From Paracoccaceae bacterium (GTDB taxonomy: Bacteria > Pseudomonadota > Alphaproteobacteria > Rhodobacterales > Rhodobacteraceae): 6,518 nt of DNA. This document shows, piece by piece, positions 1-6,518 of the stretch. The DNA lies in the NCBI GenBank assembly GCA_023263735.1, contig JALQUQ010000149.1:1-6518 (forward strand). The letters are read 5' to 3'. How positions within the stretch are numbered: position 1 is the stretch's first letter; each line of letters begins with the position of its first letter. The notes below the pieces were generated by a model. It did no database searches. It was not told the origin of the DNA and saw only the letters and a list, made by a program, of their open reading frames with translations. Made by a program: the position numbers and the translations under genes.

Positions 1-60
1 GATACAGTCATGACCCAATCCTTCCACTCTCTCGAAAAGAACTGAATCAGAGATCACCAA

Positions 61-79
61 AATACGCAACTGTAGTATT
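61..79. promoter_or_regulatory. Short inverted repeat in the AT-rich part of the leader
   Basis: AATAC at 61-65 is matched by its reverse complement GTATT at 75-79, with nine bases between. It sits at the end of the AT-rich stretch, just before the GC-rich leader. The 19-bp size would suit a dimeric repressor operator, but arms of five bases are weak evidence. I cannot match it to a known XylR site, and chance is a real alternative. Confidence 0.2.
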
Positions 80-85
80 AGGAAA

Positions 86-100
86 GCGCCGCAGCGGCGC
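86..100 (+). repeat. Perfect GC hairpin in the leader
   Basis: GCGCCG (86-91), loop CAG, then CGGCGC (95-100): a perfect six-base-pair GC stem. It begins right where the sequence turns GC-rich. No T-run follows, so it is not a standard intrinsic terminator. It could stabilise the 3' end of an upstream transcript or be a structural element of the xylH leader. The pairing is visible in the sequence, and the role is inference. Confidence 0.45.
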
Positions 101-111
101 GCCGCCCCACC

Positions 112-212
112 GGGCCCAAATCCCTTGGCGGACCTGTCGGGTGGGTCCCAAATCGGGGGCCCGAATGAGGGCCCGAATGAGGGGCAGTCAGGGCCAGATC
201 AGGGCCCAAACC
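112..212 (+). repeat. Degenerate direct repeats around GGGCCCRAAT, including a perfect 12-bp tandem pair
   Basis: Two exact tandem copies of GGGCCCGAATGA lie at 157-168 and 169-180. Related units lie around them: GGGCCCAAATC at 112-122, GGGTCCCAAATC at 143-154, GGGCCAGATCA at 191-201 and GGGCCCAAACC at 202-212. All share a self-complementary GGG(N)CCC core followed by an A-rich tail, so the array can pair in several alternative ways as RNA. It might be a transcript-stability or attenuation element, or a slippage-derived expansion of spacer. No protein-coding role is apparent. Confidence 0.6.
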
Positions 213-215
213 GGG

Positions 216-230
216 GACCCCAGCGGGGTC
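216..230 (+). repeat. Perfect hairpin at the end of the repeat array
   Basis: GACCCC (216-221), loop AGC, then GGGGTC (225-230) form a perfect six-base-pair stem. Two G-U pairs with the TT at 231-232 could extend it to eight. Only two T residues follow, so termination would be weak. It lies about 60 bases before the xylH ribosome binding site, where it could shape leader folding or shield upstream RNA from 3' exonucleases. The function is inference. Confidence 0.4.
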
Positions 231-291
231 TTGCGTGACCATCGATGCGCGGGATCGCATCGCAGAGGAGGATGCGCCCGCCGCATCCCTG

Positions 292-297
292 AGAGGA
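292..297 (+). promoter_or_regulatory. Ribosome binding site that decides the xylH start
   Basis: AGAGGA at 292-297 lies six bases before the ATG at 304. This is near-ideal Shine-Dalgarno complementarity and spacing. It favours ATG 304 over the in-frame GTG at 235, which would add 23 residues with no family resemblance and is preceded by the hairpin at 216-230 rather than by a ribosome binding site. Confidence 0.75.
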
Positions 298-303
298 CAA
301 GAC

Positions 304-1638
304 ATGAGTGACTCGGGGGTCATTGACCACAAGAATGACGGGGCCTCGGGCCCGGGCCGCGGGGGGGCACCCGGGCGGCGCAGCCTGGTGCAGGTTCTGG
401 AACTGGACGTGCGGCTTTTGGGCATGCTGGTGGCCTTCGCGGCCATCGCGATCGTGTTCACGATCTGGACGGGGGGCACCTTTGTCAGCCCGCGCAACGT
501 GTTCAACATCTCGGTGCAGGCGGTGCCGGTGGCGATCATGGCCTGCGGCATGGTCTTTGTGATCGTGGCGCGCCACATCGATCTGTCGGTGGGCTCGATG
601 CTCGCCATGTGCTCGGCGATCATGGCGATGAGCCAGTCAAGCTGGCTGCCCGCGGCCTTTGGGTTGGACTATGGCAACCCCTTTATCCTGATGCTGACGG
701 TCATCATCGGCTTTGTGACGGGCACGGCGATGGGCGCGCTGACCGGCTGGCTGGTGGGCTATCAGGGCATTCCGTCGTTCATCGTGACCCTGGGCGGGCT
801 TTTCGTCTGGCGCAACGTGAACTGGTTCACCACCAACGGGCAATCGGTGTCCCTGACAGACCCGAACCTGTTGATGTTTGGCGGGACCGAGGGCGTTCTG
901 GGCGCGCCGCTCAGTCTGGCCCTGGGGGCGGTGGCCTCGCTCCTTGCGGTCTGGGGCATCCTGTCATCGCGCCGGGCCAAGCTCGCGCATGACTTCAGGG
1001 TCAAACCGATGTGGGCCGAAGGCGTGATGATGGGGCTGATCGTGGCCGTGATCATGCTGTTTGTGACGTGGCTCTCGCGCTATGAGATCCCGGCCTCGAA
1101 GATCCGCCGCATGTTCGAGGCGCGCGGCGAAACGGTGCCCGAAGGCTATACGGCCATGCACGGGCTGCCGATCTCGGTCCTGATCCTGATCCTGGTCGTG
1201 GTGGCGATGACGGTGGTGGCGCGGCGCACGCGGCTGGGGCGCTATATCTTTGCGATGGGGGGCAACCCCGATGCGGCCGAATTGTCGGGGATCAACACCC
1301 GGGCGCTGACGGTCAAGATCTTTGCGCTGATGGGGTTTCTGTGTGCCTTGGCCGCGCTGATCGCGCAGGCGCGTCTGCAAAGCCACGGCAATGACATCGG
1401 CATGCTGGAAGAGCTGCGCGTGATCGCGGCGGCGGTCATCGGCGGCACGGCGCTGGCGGGGGGCATCGGCACGATCTATGGCGCGGTTCTGGGCGCCCTG
1501 ATCATGCAATCGCTGCAATCGGGCATGGCCATGGTGGGTGTGGACACGCCGTTTCAAAACATCGTCGTCGGTCTGGTGCTGGTCATCGCCGTCTGGGTCG
1601 ACATCCTGTATCGCAAGCGCATGGGGATCGCGAAATGA
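304..1638 (+). CDS. xylH: Xylose ABC transporter permease XylH (CUT2 family)
   Basis: This is the inner-membrane channel subunit of a D-xylose importer, of the ribose/xylose permease family (BPD_transp_2). The 444 residues from ATG 304 begin with a polar, Gly/Arg-rich cytoplasmic tail (about residues 1-35). Roughly ten hydrophobic segments follow, the first at about 38-56. Family signatures are HIDLSVGS at 91-98 and [13 protein letters not shown] at 319-331, the cytoplasmic loop that contacts the ATPase. A mid-protein hydrophilic stretch ([20 protein letters not shown] and onward), between two hydrophobic segments, adds length compared with E. coli XylH (393 residues). Such longer forms occur in alphaproteobacterial members as I recall them. 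The gene ends in an ATGA overlap with xylG. The xylose assignment rests mainly on the adjoining xylB and xylA. By sequence alone a related sugar cannot be excluded. The in-frame GTG at 235 is an alternative, less likely start. Confidence 0.93.
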   Translation: MSDSGVIDHKNDGASGPGRGGAPGRRSLVQVLELDVRLLGMLVAFAAIAIVFTIWTGGTFVSPRNVFNISVQAVPVAIMACGMVFVIVARHIDLSVGSMLAMCSAIMAMSQSSWLPAAFGLDYGNPFILMLTVIIGFVTGTAMGALTGWLVGYQGIPSFIVTLGGLFVWRNVNWFTTNGQSVSLTDPNLLMFGGTEGVLGAPLSLALGAVASLLAVWGILSSRRAKLAHDFRVKPMWAEGVMMGLIVAVIMLFVTWLSRYEIPASKIRRMFEARGETVPEGYTAMHGLPISVLILILVVVAMTVVARRTRLGRYIFAMGGNPDAAELSGINTRALTVKIFALMGFLCALAALIAQARLQSHGNDIGMLEELRVIAAAVIGGTALAGGIGTIYGAVLGALIMQSLQSGMAMVGVDTPFQNIVVGLVLVIAVWVDILYRKRMGIAK

Positions 1639-2396
1639 GCCGCAACGGACAAACGCCGCTGGTGGAACTGCGGGACATCTCGATCTCGTTCGGGGGGATC
1701 AAGGCGGTGGATCACGTCTCGATCGACCTTTATCCGGGCGAGGTGGTGGGGCTTCTGGGCCATAACGGCGCCGGAAAATCCACGCTGATCAAATGCTTGT
1801 CGGGCGCCTATCAAAAGGATGCCGGCCAGATCCTGATCAATGGCCAAAAGGCCGAGATCCGCAATCCCCGCGATGCCCGCGCCTATAACATCGAGACGAT
1901 CTATCAGACCTTGGCCTTGGCCGACAATCTGGATGCCGCCTCGAACCTGTTTCTGGGGCGCGAACTCGTCACGCCGACGGGCCTTGTCGATGACACCAAG
2001 ATGGAGGCCGAGGCCCGCAAGATCATGGGCCGCCTGAACCCCAACTTCAAAAAGTTCAACGTCCCCGTCTCGGCGCTCTCGGGCGGGCAACGCCAGTCGG
2101 TCGCCATCGCCCGCGCGGTCTATTTCAACGCCAAGATCCTGATCATGGACGAACCCACCGCCGCCTTGGGCCCCCACGAAACCCAGATGGTCGCCGAACT
2201 GATCGAGGAACTCAAACGCCAAGGCCTCGGCATCTTCCTCATCGAACATGACATCCACAACGTCATGAAACTCTGCGACCGCGCCGTCGTCATGAAAAAC
2301 GGCCAACGCGTCGGAACCGTCAACGTCAAAGACGTCTCAGACGACGATATCCTAAGCATGATCATCATGGGCAAAAAGCCCGAGAAGGCATATTGA
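1635..2396 (+). CDS. xylG: Xylose ABC transporter ATP-binding protein XylG, single-domain form
   Basis: This cytoplasmic ATPase powers the XylH channel. All nucleotide-binding motifs are intact: Walker [10 protein letters not shown] (42-50), Q-loop Gln91 in IYQTL, signature LSGGQ (148-152), Walker B ILIMDEP (168-174) with catalytic Glu173, and switch His205 in IEHD. At 253 residues it carries one ATPase domain, whereas E. coli XylG has two in about 513 residues. It therefore resembles the FrcA-type ATPases of alphaproteobacteria and would act as a homodimer. Its ATG (1635-1637) overlaps the xylH stop in ATGA. A weak GGGGAT (1623-1628) precedes it, so coupling to xylH translation is likely. 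Codon choice drifts toward C-ending codons in the last third, from about 2120 onward. It could equally be annotated simply as a sugar ABC ATPase, with xylose specificity inferred from context. Confidence 0.93.
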   Translation: MSRNGQTPLVELRDISISFGGIKAVDHVSIDLYPGEVVGLLGHNGAGKSTLIKCLSGAYQKDAGQILINGQKAEIRNPRDARAYNIETIYQTLALADNLDAASNLFLGRELVTPTGLVDDTKMEAEARKIMGRLNPNFKKFNVPVSALSGGQRQSVAIARAVYFNAKILIMDEPTAALGPHETQMVAELIEELKRQGLGIFLIEHDIHNVMKLCDRAVVMKNGQRVGTVNVKDVSDDDILSMIIMGKKPEKAY

Positions 2397-3832
2397 TGTA
2401 CATAGGACTGGATCTGGGGACTTCGGGTCTCAAAGGCATTCTGATCGATGACGGTCAGGTGGTTGTGGCCGAGGCCACGGCCCCGCTGACCGTCAGCCGC
2501 CCGCAGGAAGGGTGGAGCGAGCAGGCCCCGCAGGATTGGATTGCCGCGGCAGAGGCCGTCTTTGCCGCCCTTGCCCCGCATGGGCTGGGCAAGGTGCGCG
2601 GCATCGGGCTTTCGGGCCAGATGCATGGGGCGACCTTGCTTGACGCTGCGGATCAGGTGCTGCGCCCGTGCATTCTGTGGAACGACACCCGCAGCCATGT
2701 TGAGGCGGCGGAGATGGACGCCAATCCGATCTTTCGGACCCTGACGGGCAATATCGTTTTTCCCGGGTTTACGGCGCCAAAGGTGGCTTGGGTCGCCAAA
2801 CATGAACCCGCGCTTCGCGATAAGGTGGCCAAGGTGCTGTTGCCCAAGGATTATCTGCGGCTGTGGCTGACGGGCGATCATGTTGGCGAGATGTCGGATT
2901 CGGCGGGGACAAGCTGGCTGGATACCGGCAAACGCGACTGGTCCGATGATCTGTTGCGGGCCACCGGGCTTGACCGCAGCCACATGCCGCGTCTGGTCGA
3001 AGGGTCGGAGTCGTCGGGGATTTTGCGCGCCGAATTGGCAGGCCGCTATGGAATGCCCAAGGATGTGATCGTCGCCGGCGGGGGCGGAGACAATGCAGCC
3101 TCGGGCGTGGGCGTGGGCGTCGTGCGTGCGGGGGAGGCCTTTGTCAGCCTTGGCACTTCGGGCGTGCTTTTTGCCGCCAATGACGGTTATCAACCCGATG
3201 CCGACACGGCGGTGCATACTTTCTGCCATGCGCTGCCGAACACTTGGCACCAGATGGGCGTCATTCTGGCCTGTACCGATGCGCTGAACTGGTTTGCCAA
3301 GCTTGCCGGCAGCGATGCGGCGGCACTGACCGGCGGATTGGGGGATTTGAAAGCCCCCGGCAAGACCGTGTTCCTGCCCTATCTGGGCGGAGAGCGCACC
3401 CCACTGAATTCGGCCAGCATCCGCGGCGCGTTCCTTGGGCTGGAACATGCAACCGACCGTGACGCCGCGACCCGGGCCCTGTTGGAAGGCGTGACCTTTG
3501 CCATTCGCGATTGCCGCGATGCCTTGGCCGCGACTGGGACAAAGCTGGAAAACCTGCTGGCGGTGGGCGGTGGCACCCGGTCGGATTATTGGCTGAAGAT
3601 GATCGCAACGGCGCTGGATTGCCCGGTGCAATTGCCGGTGGCGGGGGATTTCGGCGGTGCTTTTGGCGCGGCCCGACTGGCTTTGATGGCGGCCACCGGG
3701 GCAGGGTCGGAAATCGCAACGCTTCCCAAGATCGCGCGCGAAATCGCGCCGGACACTTCGTTGAAAGGGGCCTTTGACGCCGGGCACGCCCGGTATATCG
3801 AGGCAAGACAGCTTATTGGACACCTGAAATGA
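2396..3832 (+). CDS. xylB: Xylulokinase XylB (FGGY family)
   Basis: It phosphorylates D-xylulose with ATP to xylulose 5-phosphate, feeding the pentose phosphate pathway in the cytoplasm. The 478 residues are close to E. coli XylB (484). The N-terminal FGGY domain opens with the phosphate-binding GLDLGTSG (4-11), then has the substrate motif SGQMHGA (73-79) and WNDTRS (95-100). The presumed catalytic base is Asp232 in GGGGDNAA, equivalent to Asp233 of E. coli. The C-terminal domain has GGERTP (331-336) and the nucleotide-site GGGTRSD (391-397). I chose ATG 2396, which overlaps the xylG stop by one base (TGATG). AAGG at 2385-2388 lies seven bases upstream. The TTG at 2393 is in frame but adds only one residue. 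The gene ends in an ATGA overlap with xylA. SGQMHGA and the isomerase neighbour favour xylulokinase over other FGGY sugar kinases. Confidence 0.96.
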   Translation: MYIGLDLGTSGLKGILIDDGQVVVAEATAPLTVSRPQEGWSEQAPQDWIAAAEAVFAALAPHGLGKVRGIGLSGQMHGATLLDAADQVLRPCILWNDTRSHVEAAEMDANPIFRTLTGNIVFPGFTAPKVAWVAKHEPALRDKVAKVLLPKDYLRLWLTGDHVGEMSDSAGTSWLDTGKRDWSDDLLRATGLDRSHMPRLVEGSESSGILRAELAGRYGMPKDVIVAGGGGDNAASGVGVGVVRAGEAFVSLGTSGVLFAANDGYQPDADTAVHTFCHALPNTWHQMGVILACTDALNWFAKLAGSDAAALTGGLGDLKAPGKTVFLPYLGGERTPLNSASIRGAFLGLEHATDRDAATRALLEGVTFAIRDCRDALAATGTKLENLLAVGGGTRSDYWLKMIATALDCPVQLPVAGDFGGAFGAARLALMAATGAGSEIATLPKIAREIAPDTSLKGAFDAGHARYIEARQLIGHLK

Positions 3833-5130
3833 CAAACTTCTTCAAAGACATCCCGGCCGTCAAATATGAAGGCCCGGACAGCAAGAACGAATTCGCCTTC
3901 CGTCACTATAACCCGGATGAAATCGTTCTGGGCAAACGGATGGAAGACCACTTGCGCTTTGCCGTGGCCTATTGGCACAGCTTGGCCTTTCAGGGCCATG
4001 ACCCCTTTGGCGGGGCCACGCTGGAACGCCCGTGGTTCGGCGACAGCATGGATCTGGCGCGGATGAAGGCCGATGTCGCCTTTGAGATGTTCGATATCCT
4101 TGGCGCACCGTTCTATTGCTTCCACGACGCCGATGCCCGGCCCGAAGGGGAAACCTTTGCCGAAAGCTTGCGGAATCTGAACGAAATCGTCGATTATCTG
4201 GGCGAAAAGCAGGTGCATCACAAGGCCAAGCTGTTGTGGGGCACAGCGAACATGTTCAGCCATCGCCGCTGGATGTCGGGGGCGGCCACCAACCCCGATC
4301 CGGATGTCTATGCCTATGCGGCGGCCAGCGTGAAGGCCAACTTGGATGCCACCCACAAACTGGGCGGCGCGAATTATGTGCTGTGGGGCGGGCGCGAAGG
4401 CTATGAAACCCTTCTGAACACCGACCTCAAGGCCGAGCGCGAGCATGCTGGCCGCTTCTTGCAGCAAGTGGTGGAATACAAGCACAAGATCGGGTTCAAG
4501 GGCACGATCCTGATCGAACCCAAGCCGCAAGAACCGTCAAAGCACCAGTATGACTATGACGTGGCAACGGTGTTTGGTTTCCTTCAGCAATTCGGGCTGG
4601 AAAAAGAGGTCAAGCTGAACATCGAACAGGGGCACGCCATTCTGGCGGGGCATTCGTTTGAACATGAAATCGCCTTGGCTTCGGCTTTGGGCGTATTCGG
4701 GTCGATCGACATGAACCGCAACGATTACCAGTCGGGTTGGGATACCGACCAGTTCCCGAACAACCATGCCGAAAAGGCGCTGGCCTTCTATGAGATCTTG
4801 AAGGCGGGCGGGTATACCACGGGCGGCACCAACTTTGACGCCAAGATCCGTCGCCAGTCGCTGGACCCCGAGGATCTGATCCTTGGCCATGTGGGTGGCA
4901 TGGACACCTGCGCCCGCGCCTTGAAGGCCGCTGCGGCAATGCTCGAGTCGGATGAGTTGGAAGCCGCCCGGCGCGACCGCTATGCCGGATGGGCCACGCC
5001 CGCCGCGCAGGCCATGCTGCAGGGCTCGCTTGAACAGGCTGCGGCCCGCGTCACGGATGAAAATCTGGAACCGCAGCCAAAGTCGGGCCGTCAGGAACGG
5101 TTGGAAAACATGTGGAACAAGTACATCTGA
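3829..5130 (+). CDS. xylA: Xylose isomerase XylA (class II)
   Basis: It isomerises D-xylose to D-xylulose, the first catabolic step, using two divalent metal ions in a TIM barrel. The 433 residues align by eye with E. coli XylA with a constant offset of two. The catalytic pair His99 and Asp102 lies in CFHDAD. Metal ligands Glu230, Glu266, His269, Asp294, Asp305, Asp307 and Asp337 are all present, each checked at codon level. The long N-terminal part ([20 protein letters not shown]) marks the class II group. The start overlaps the xylB stop (ATGA, 3829-3832) with no strong ribosome binding site, so it probably relies on coupling. It is the last gene of the operon, with a terminator 21 bases after its stop. 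Isomerase plus xylulokinase indicates the isomerase route, not the oxidative Weimberg or Dahms routes. The fold also accepts glucose at low efficiency in known family members. Confidence 0.98.
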   Translation: MTNFFKDIPAVKYEGPDSKNEFAFRHYNPDEIVLGKRMEDHLRFAVAYWHSLAFQGHDPFGGATLERPWFGDSMDLARMKADVAFEMFDILGAPFYCFHDADARPEGETFAESLRNLNEIVDYLGEKQVHHKAKLLWGTANMFSHRRWMSGAATNPDPDVYAYAAASVKANLDATHKLGGANYVLWGGREGYETLLNTDLKAEREHAGRFLQQVVEYKHKIGFKGTILIEPKPQEPSKHQYDYDVATVFGFLQQFGLEKEVKLNIEQGHAILAGHSFEHEIALASALGVFGSIDMNRNDYQSGWDTDQFPNNHAEKALAFYEILKAGGYTTGGTNFDAKIRRQSLDPEDLILGHVGGMDTCARALKAAAAMLESDELEAARRDRYAGWATPAAQAMLQGSLEQAAARVTDENLEPQPKSGRQERLENMWNKYI

Positions 5131-5144
5131 TCAGGCTTGCCTGA
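5131..5144. repeat. Small inverted repeat just after the xylA stop
   Basis: TCAGGC at 5131-5136 and GCCTGA at 5139-5144 are exact reverse complements around TT. As RNA this gives a five-base-pair stem with a CTTG loop. It lies between the two converging stop codons. It has no T-run of its own and may assist the stronger terminator next to it or act on the - strand transcript of the YihY-family gene. Confidence 0.4.
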
Positions 5145-5149
5145 CCCGA

Positions 5150-6022
5150 TCATGCCGTCCCTTGCGGGGCGGCATTTTCCTTTGTTGGGCCCAAACCATG
5201 GCGGGCCGCGAATTCCGCATTGATCGCGCCACCCACCAAAACGGCCCAAACGCTGAGATAAAGCCACATCAACAACGCGGCGACGGCGCCGATAGAACCG
5301 TAGATGCGGTTGTAACTGTCAAAATTCGACAGATAGGCCGAAAAGGCGATGCTGACCGCAGCCCAGCCAATTGCGGCGACGATGACCCCCAAGATCACGT
5401 GCGGTGTCTCGCCCTCTGCCCGATTGGGGCCAAAGCGATACAGGATCGCAAGGCAGGTCAGCACCAACAGAAACATCGCCATTCGCGGCAGGACGCTGAG
5501 CAACCAGCCGCCAAGCGTGCCGAGTTTGATATAGCCAAGGATGATCGGCACCGCGATCGAGGTGGTCAGCCCGACGAACAGCGCAACGATCAGCGCGCCG
5601 GTCAGGATGAAATCCATCGCCCAGCCCCACAGGAAACTGCGGGGTTTGGTGCGGTGCACGACCTCAAGCCCGCTGATCAGCGCGGAAACGCCCGCGCGGG
5701 CCGAATAAAGCGCGATCGAAACCGTAAAGATGGTTGCCCATCCCAAGGTGCTGCGCGGGGTGGCCAGCAATCCCATGACCTGATCATGCACCAATGTGGC
5801 GGCATCGACGGGCAAGAAGTCTTCGGCCACGCTCAGATAGCTTGCAATTACGCCGGGGTCGGCCATCAGGCTCCAGATCGCGACACTGGCCGCTAGGCCC
5901 GGAAACACGGCGAACATGGCATAAAAGGCCACTCCGGCAGCGATCAGCCCAAAGTGACCGGCACCAACCCGTCCCCAGACGGCGACAAAGAAACGACAGA
6001 CCGAAAGACAGCGTGCAAACAT
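5150..6022 (-). CDS. YihY/BrkB-family inner-membrane protein
   Basis: This is a polytopic inner-membrane protein of the YihY/virulence factor BrkB family (formerly misnamed ribonuclease BN). The family's biochemical function is not established. The 290 residues show about six hydrophobic segments. Family-typical stretches are AAGVAFYAMFAVFP (28-41), YRFGPNR (195-201), the IYGSIGAVAALLMWLYLS segment (240-257) and GGAINAEF (264-271). A charged, polar C-terminal tail of about 20 residues follows. The ATG at 6022 is the only plausible start, although I see no Shine-Dalgarno before it. The frame stays open upstream without another ATG, GTG or TTG close by. It converges on xylA with 19 bases between stop codons and is transcribed away from the aldo/keto reductase gene. 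Nothing links it to xylose use. Confidence in the family is high and in any role low. Confidence 0.9.
   Translation of the reverse strand: MFARCLSVCRFFVAVWGRVGAGHFGLIAAGVAFYAMFAVFPGLAASVAIWSLMADPGVIASYLSVAEDFLPVDAATLVHDQVMGLLATPRSTLGWATIFTVSIALYSARAGVSALISGLEVVHRTKPRSFLWGWAMDFILTGALIVALFVGLTTSIAVPIILGYIKLGTLGGWLLSVLPRMAMFLLVLTCLAILYRFGPNRAEGETPHVILGVIVAAIGWAAVSIAFSAYLSNFDSYNRIYGSIGAVAALLMWLYLSVWAVLVGGAINAEFAARHGLGPTKENAAPQGTA
5152..5184 (+). terminator. Intrinsic terminator of the xylHGBA operon
   Basis: ATGCCGTCCC (5152-5161) pairs with GGGGCGGCAT (5166-5175) around loop TTGC, ten pairs including one G-U. It is followed by TTTCCTTTG, a broken T-run. The hairpin begins 21 bases after the xylA stop, as expected for rho-independent termination. 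It overlaps the last codons of the converging YihY-family gene. On the - strand the same hairpin has no T-run after it, so it looks like a one-way terminator. Confidence 0.8.
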
Positions 6023-6108
6023 GGATGCACTTTGGCGCAGGATGGCCCGGGCCGCAACTTGCCCTTGGGCCCCGACTGTGGAAGGGTTACGCCCAACAGG
6101 AGCCGCGC
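6023..6108. promoter_or_regulatory. Divergent intergenic region between the YihY-family gene and the reductase
   Basis: These 86 bases separate two genes transcribed away from each other, so at least one promoter probably lies here. A ten-base palindrome GGCCCGGGCC occupies 6044-6053. TTGCCC at 6059-6064 might be a -35 for the reductase, but no good -10 follows at 16-18 bases. I see no clear operator. The function is inferred from gene orientation only. Confidence 0.35.
6098..6102 (+). promoter_or_regulatory. Ribosome binding site of the aldo/keto reductase
   Basis: AGGAG at 6098-6102 sits six bases before the ATG at 6109, which is ideal spacing. It supports that ATG over the second in-frame ATG (residue 13). 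Confidence 0.75.
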
Positions 6109-6518
6109 ATGACCTATACCCCCGCTTCCGACCGTTATTCCCGCATGATCTATCGCCGCTGCGGCAGTTCCGGGGTGAAACTTCCGGCGATCAGCCTTGG
6201 CCTGTGGCACAATTTTGGCCACGATACCCCGCATGAGACCAAACGGGCGATCTGCCGTACCGCCTTTGACCATGGCATCACCCATTTCGATCTGGCCAAC
6301 AATTACGGCCCGCCCCCGGGCAGCGCGGAAAGCGCCTTTGGCGACATCCTGAAATCCGATTTCGCCGGATTGCGCGACGAACTGATCATCAGTTCCAAAG
6401 CGGGCTATCTGATGTGGGACGGACCTTATGGCGAATGGGGCAGCCGGAAATATCTGATCGCTTCGTGCGATCAGAGCCTGAAACGGATGGGTCTGGACTA
6501 CGTCGATATCTTTTATTC
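6109..6518 (+). CDS. yghZ: YghZ-type aldo/keto reductase (L-glyceraldehyde 3-phosphate reductase), 5' part
   Basis: Only the first 136 codons are in the window, and the gene runs off the right edge. The visible part closely follows E. coli YghZ (Gpr), an NADPH-dependent cytoplasmic reductase of L-glyceraldehyde 3-phosphate that also acts on methylglyoxal. Shared stretches include YRRCGSSGVKLPAISLGLWH (15-34), THFDLANNYGPPPGSAE (58-74), AGYLMWDGPYG (98-108) and SLKRMGLDYVDIFY near the edge. The aldo/keto reductase catalytic residues Asp61, Tyr66 and Lys97 are present. The catalytic His should follow just beyond the visible end. A strong ribosome binding site supports the start. The gene faces away from the YihY-family gene, so it is probably first in its own unit. 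Related KCNAB/YghZ-like reductases of other substrate range are the main alternative. Confidence 0.92.
   Translation, partial: MTYTPASDRYSRMIYRRCGSSGVKLPAISLGLWHNFGHDTPHETKRAICRTAFDHGITHFDLANNYGPPPGSAESAFGDILKSDFAGLRDELIISSKAGYLMWDGPYGEWGSRKYLIASCDQSLKRMGLDYVDIFY

Larger units (their letters stand above)
1..303. other. Non-coding leader upstream of xylH, with a sharp base-composition change
   Basis: No convincing gene lies here. Positions 1-80 are 40% GC (32 of 80) and positions 81-230 are 73% GC (109 of 150), both counted by hand. Frame 1 is open from the left edge to a TGA at 43-45, giving 14 residues (ending SLEKN). It could be the tail of an upstream gene, but I do not recognise it as a XylF C-terminus. 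The GC-rich half contains short GGGCCC-centred repeats and two perfect six-base-pair hairpins, listed separately. Binding-protein genes usually precede the permease in CUT2 operons, so the region may be a xylF-xylH spacer. That is inference. I found no -35/-10 pair I would defend. Confidence 0.6.

Noticed and set aside
1..45. Short frame ending in SLEKN as the C-terminus of xylF
   Set aside because: Only 14 codons are visible and they do not resemble any XylF ending I know, so I did not call a gene.
235..303. GTG at 235 as the xylH start
   Set aside because: No Shine-Dalgarno lies at the right distance, a hairpin sits directly upstream, and the extra 23 residues are not family-like. ATG 304 has an ideal ribosome binding site.
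78..623. Open frame on the - strand over the leader and xylH start, with a GPHSGPHSG repeat in its translation
   Set aside because: The repeat is just the reverse reading of the 12-bp tandem repeat, and the rest is antisense to xylH. No ribosome binding site or family signal was seen.
2120..3835. Long open frame (571 codons) on the - strand opposite xylB and late xylG
   Set aside because: It lies entirely antisense to genes with intact motifs. Its translation is low-complexity and rich in Arg, Gln, Pro and His, with no recognisable domain. Long antisense frames are expected in GC-rich coding DNA.
5187..5197. Exact copy of the leader unit GGGCCCAAACC (also at 202-212) near the end of the YihY-family gene
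   Set aside because: It is a single 11-base match inside coding sequence in GC-rich DNA, without the flanking array. Chance is the simplest explanation.
4952..5896. 314-codon + strand frame across the xylA end and the YihY-family gene
   Set aside because: It runs out of frame through xylA, across the terminator, and antisense to a clear membrane-protein gene. Its translation is charged low-complexity sequence.
1..6518. CRISPR array, tRNA or rRNA genes, insertion sequences, phage or toxin-antitoxin genes
   Set aside because: I looked for regular repeat-spacer spacing, cloverleaf-like segments, transposase motifs and terminal inverted repeats and saw none. The only tandem repeats are the short leader units.

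Overview
The window looks like chromosomal DNA from a GC-rich alphaproteobacterium, most likely of the Rhodobacterales (Rhodobacter/Paracoccus-type). The grounds are the high GC with strong G/C preference at third codon positions, a single-domain CUT2 sugar ATPase of the alphaproteobacterial kind, and the protein sequences themselves. This placement is inference from reading, not from a search.

Layout. Positions 1-303 hold no convincing gene. An AT-richer stretch (1-80, 40% GC by count) changes abruptly to a GC-rich, repeat-bearing, hairpin-forming leader (81-230, 73% GC by count). The leader runs into the first gene of a tightly packed D-xylose operon on the + strand: xylH (permease), xylG (ATPase), xylB (xylulokinase) and xylA (xylose isomerase). 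All three junctions are stop/start overlaps (ATGA, TGATG, ATGA), so translational coupling is likely. A good intrinsic terminator follows xylA. Converging on it from the - strand is a YihY/BrkB-family membrane protein (5150-6022). Divergent from that, after a short gap, a YghZ-type aldo/keto reductase starts at 6109 and runs off the right edge.

How the genes work together. XylH and XylG are the membrane channel and the energising ATPase of a xylose importer. Its periplasmic binding protein (XylF) is not in the window and probably lies upstream. XylA converts xylose to xylulose, and XylB phosphorylates it to xylulose 5-phosphate for the pentose phosphate pathway. No xylose regulator is visible here. 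The YihY-family gene and the aldo/keto reductase are separate transcription units with no demonstrated link to xylose.

Novelty. The genes belong to known families and every catalytic motif checked is intact. I see no new multi-gene system. The parts least explained by known features are the repeat-rich leader before xylH, a possible six-codon leader ORF ending at the xylH ribosome binding site, and a codon-usage drift within xylG.
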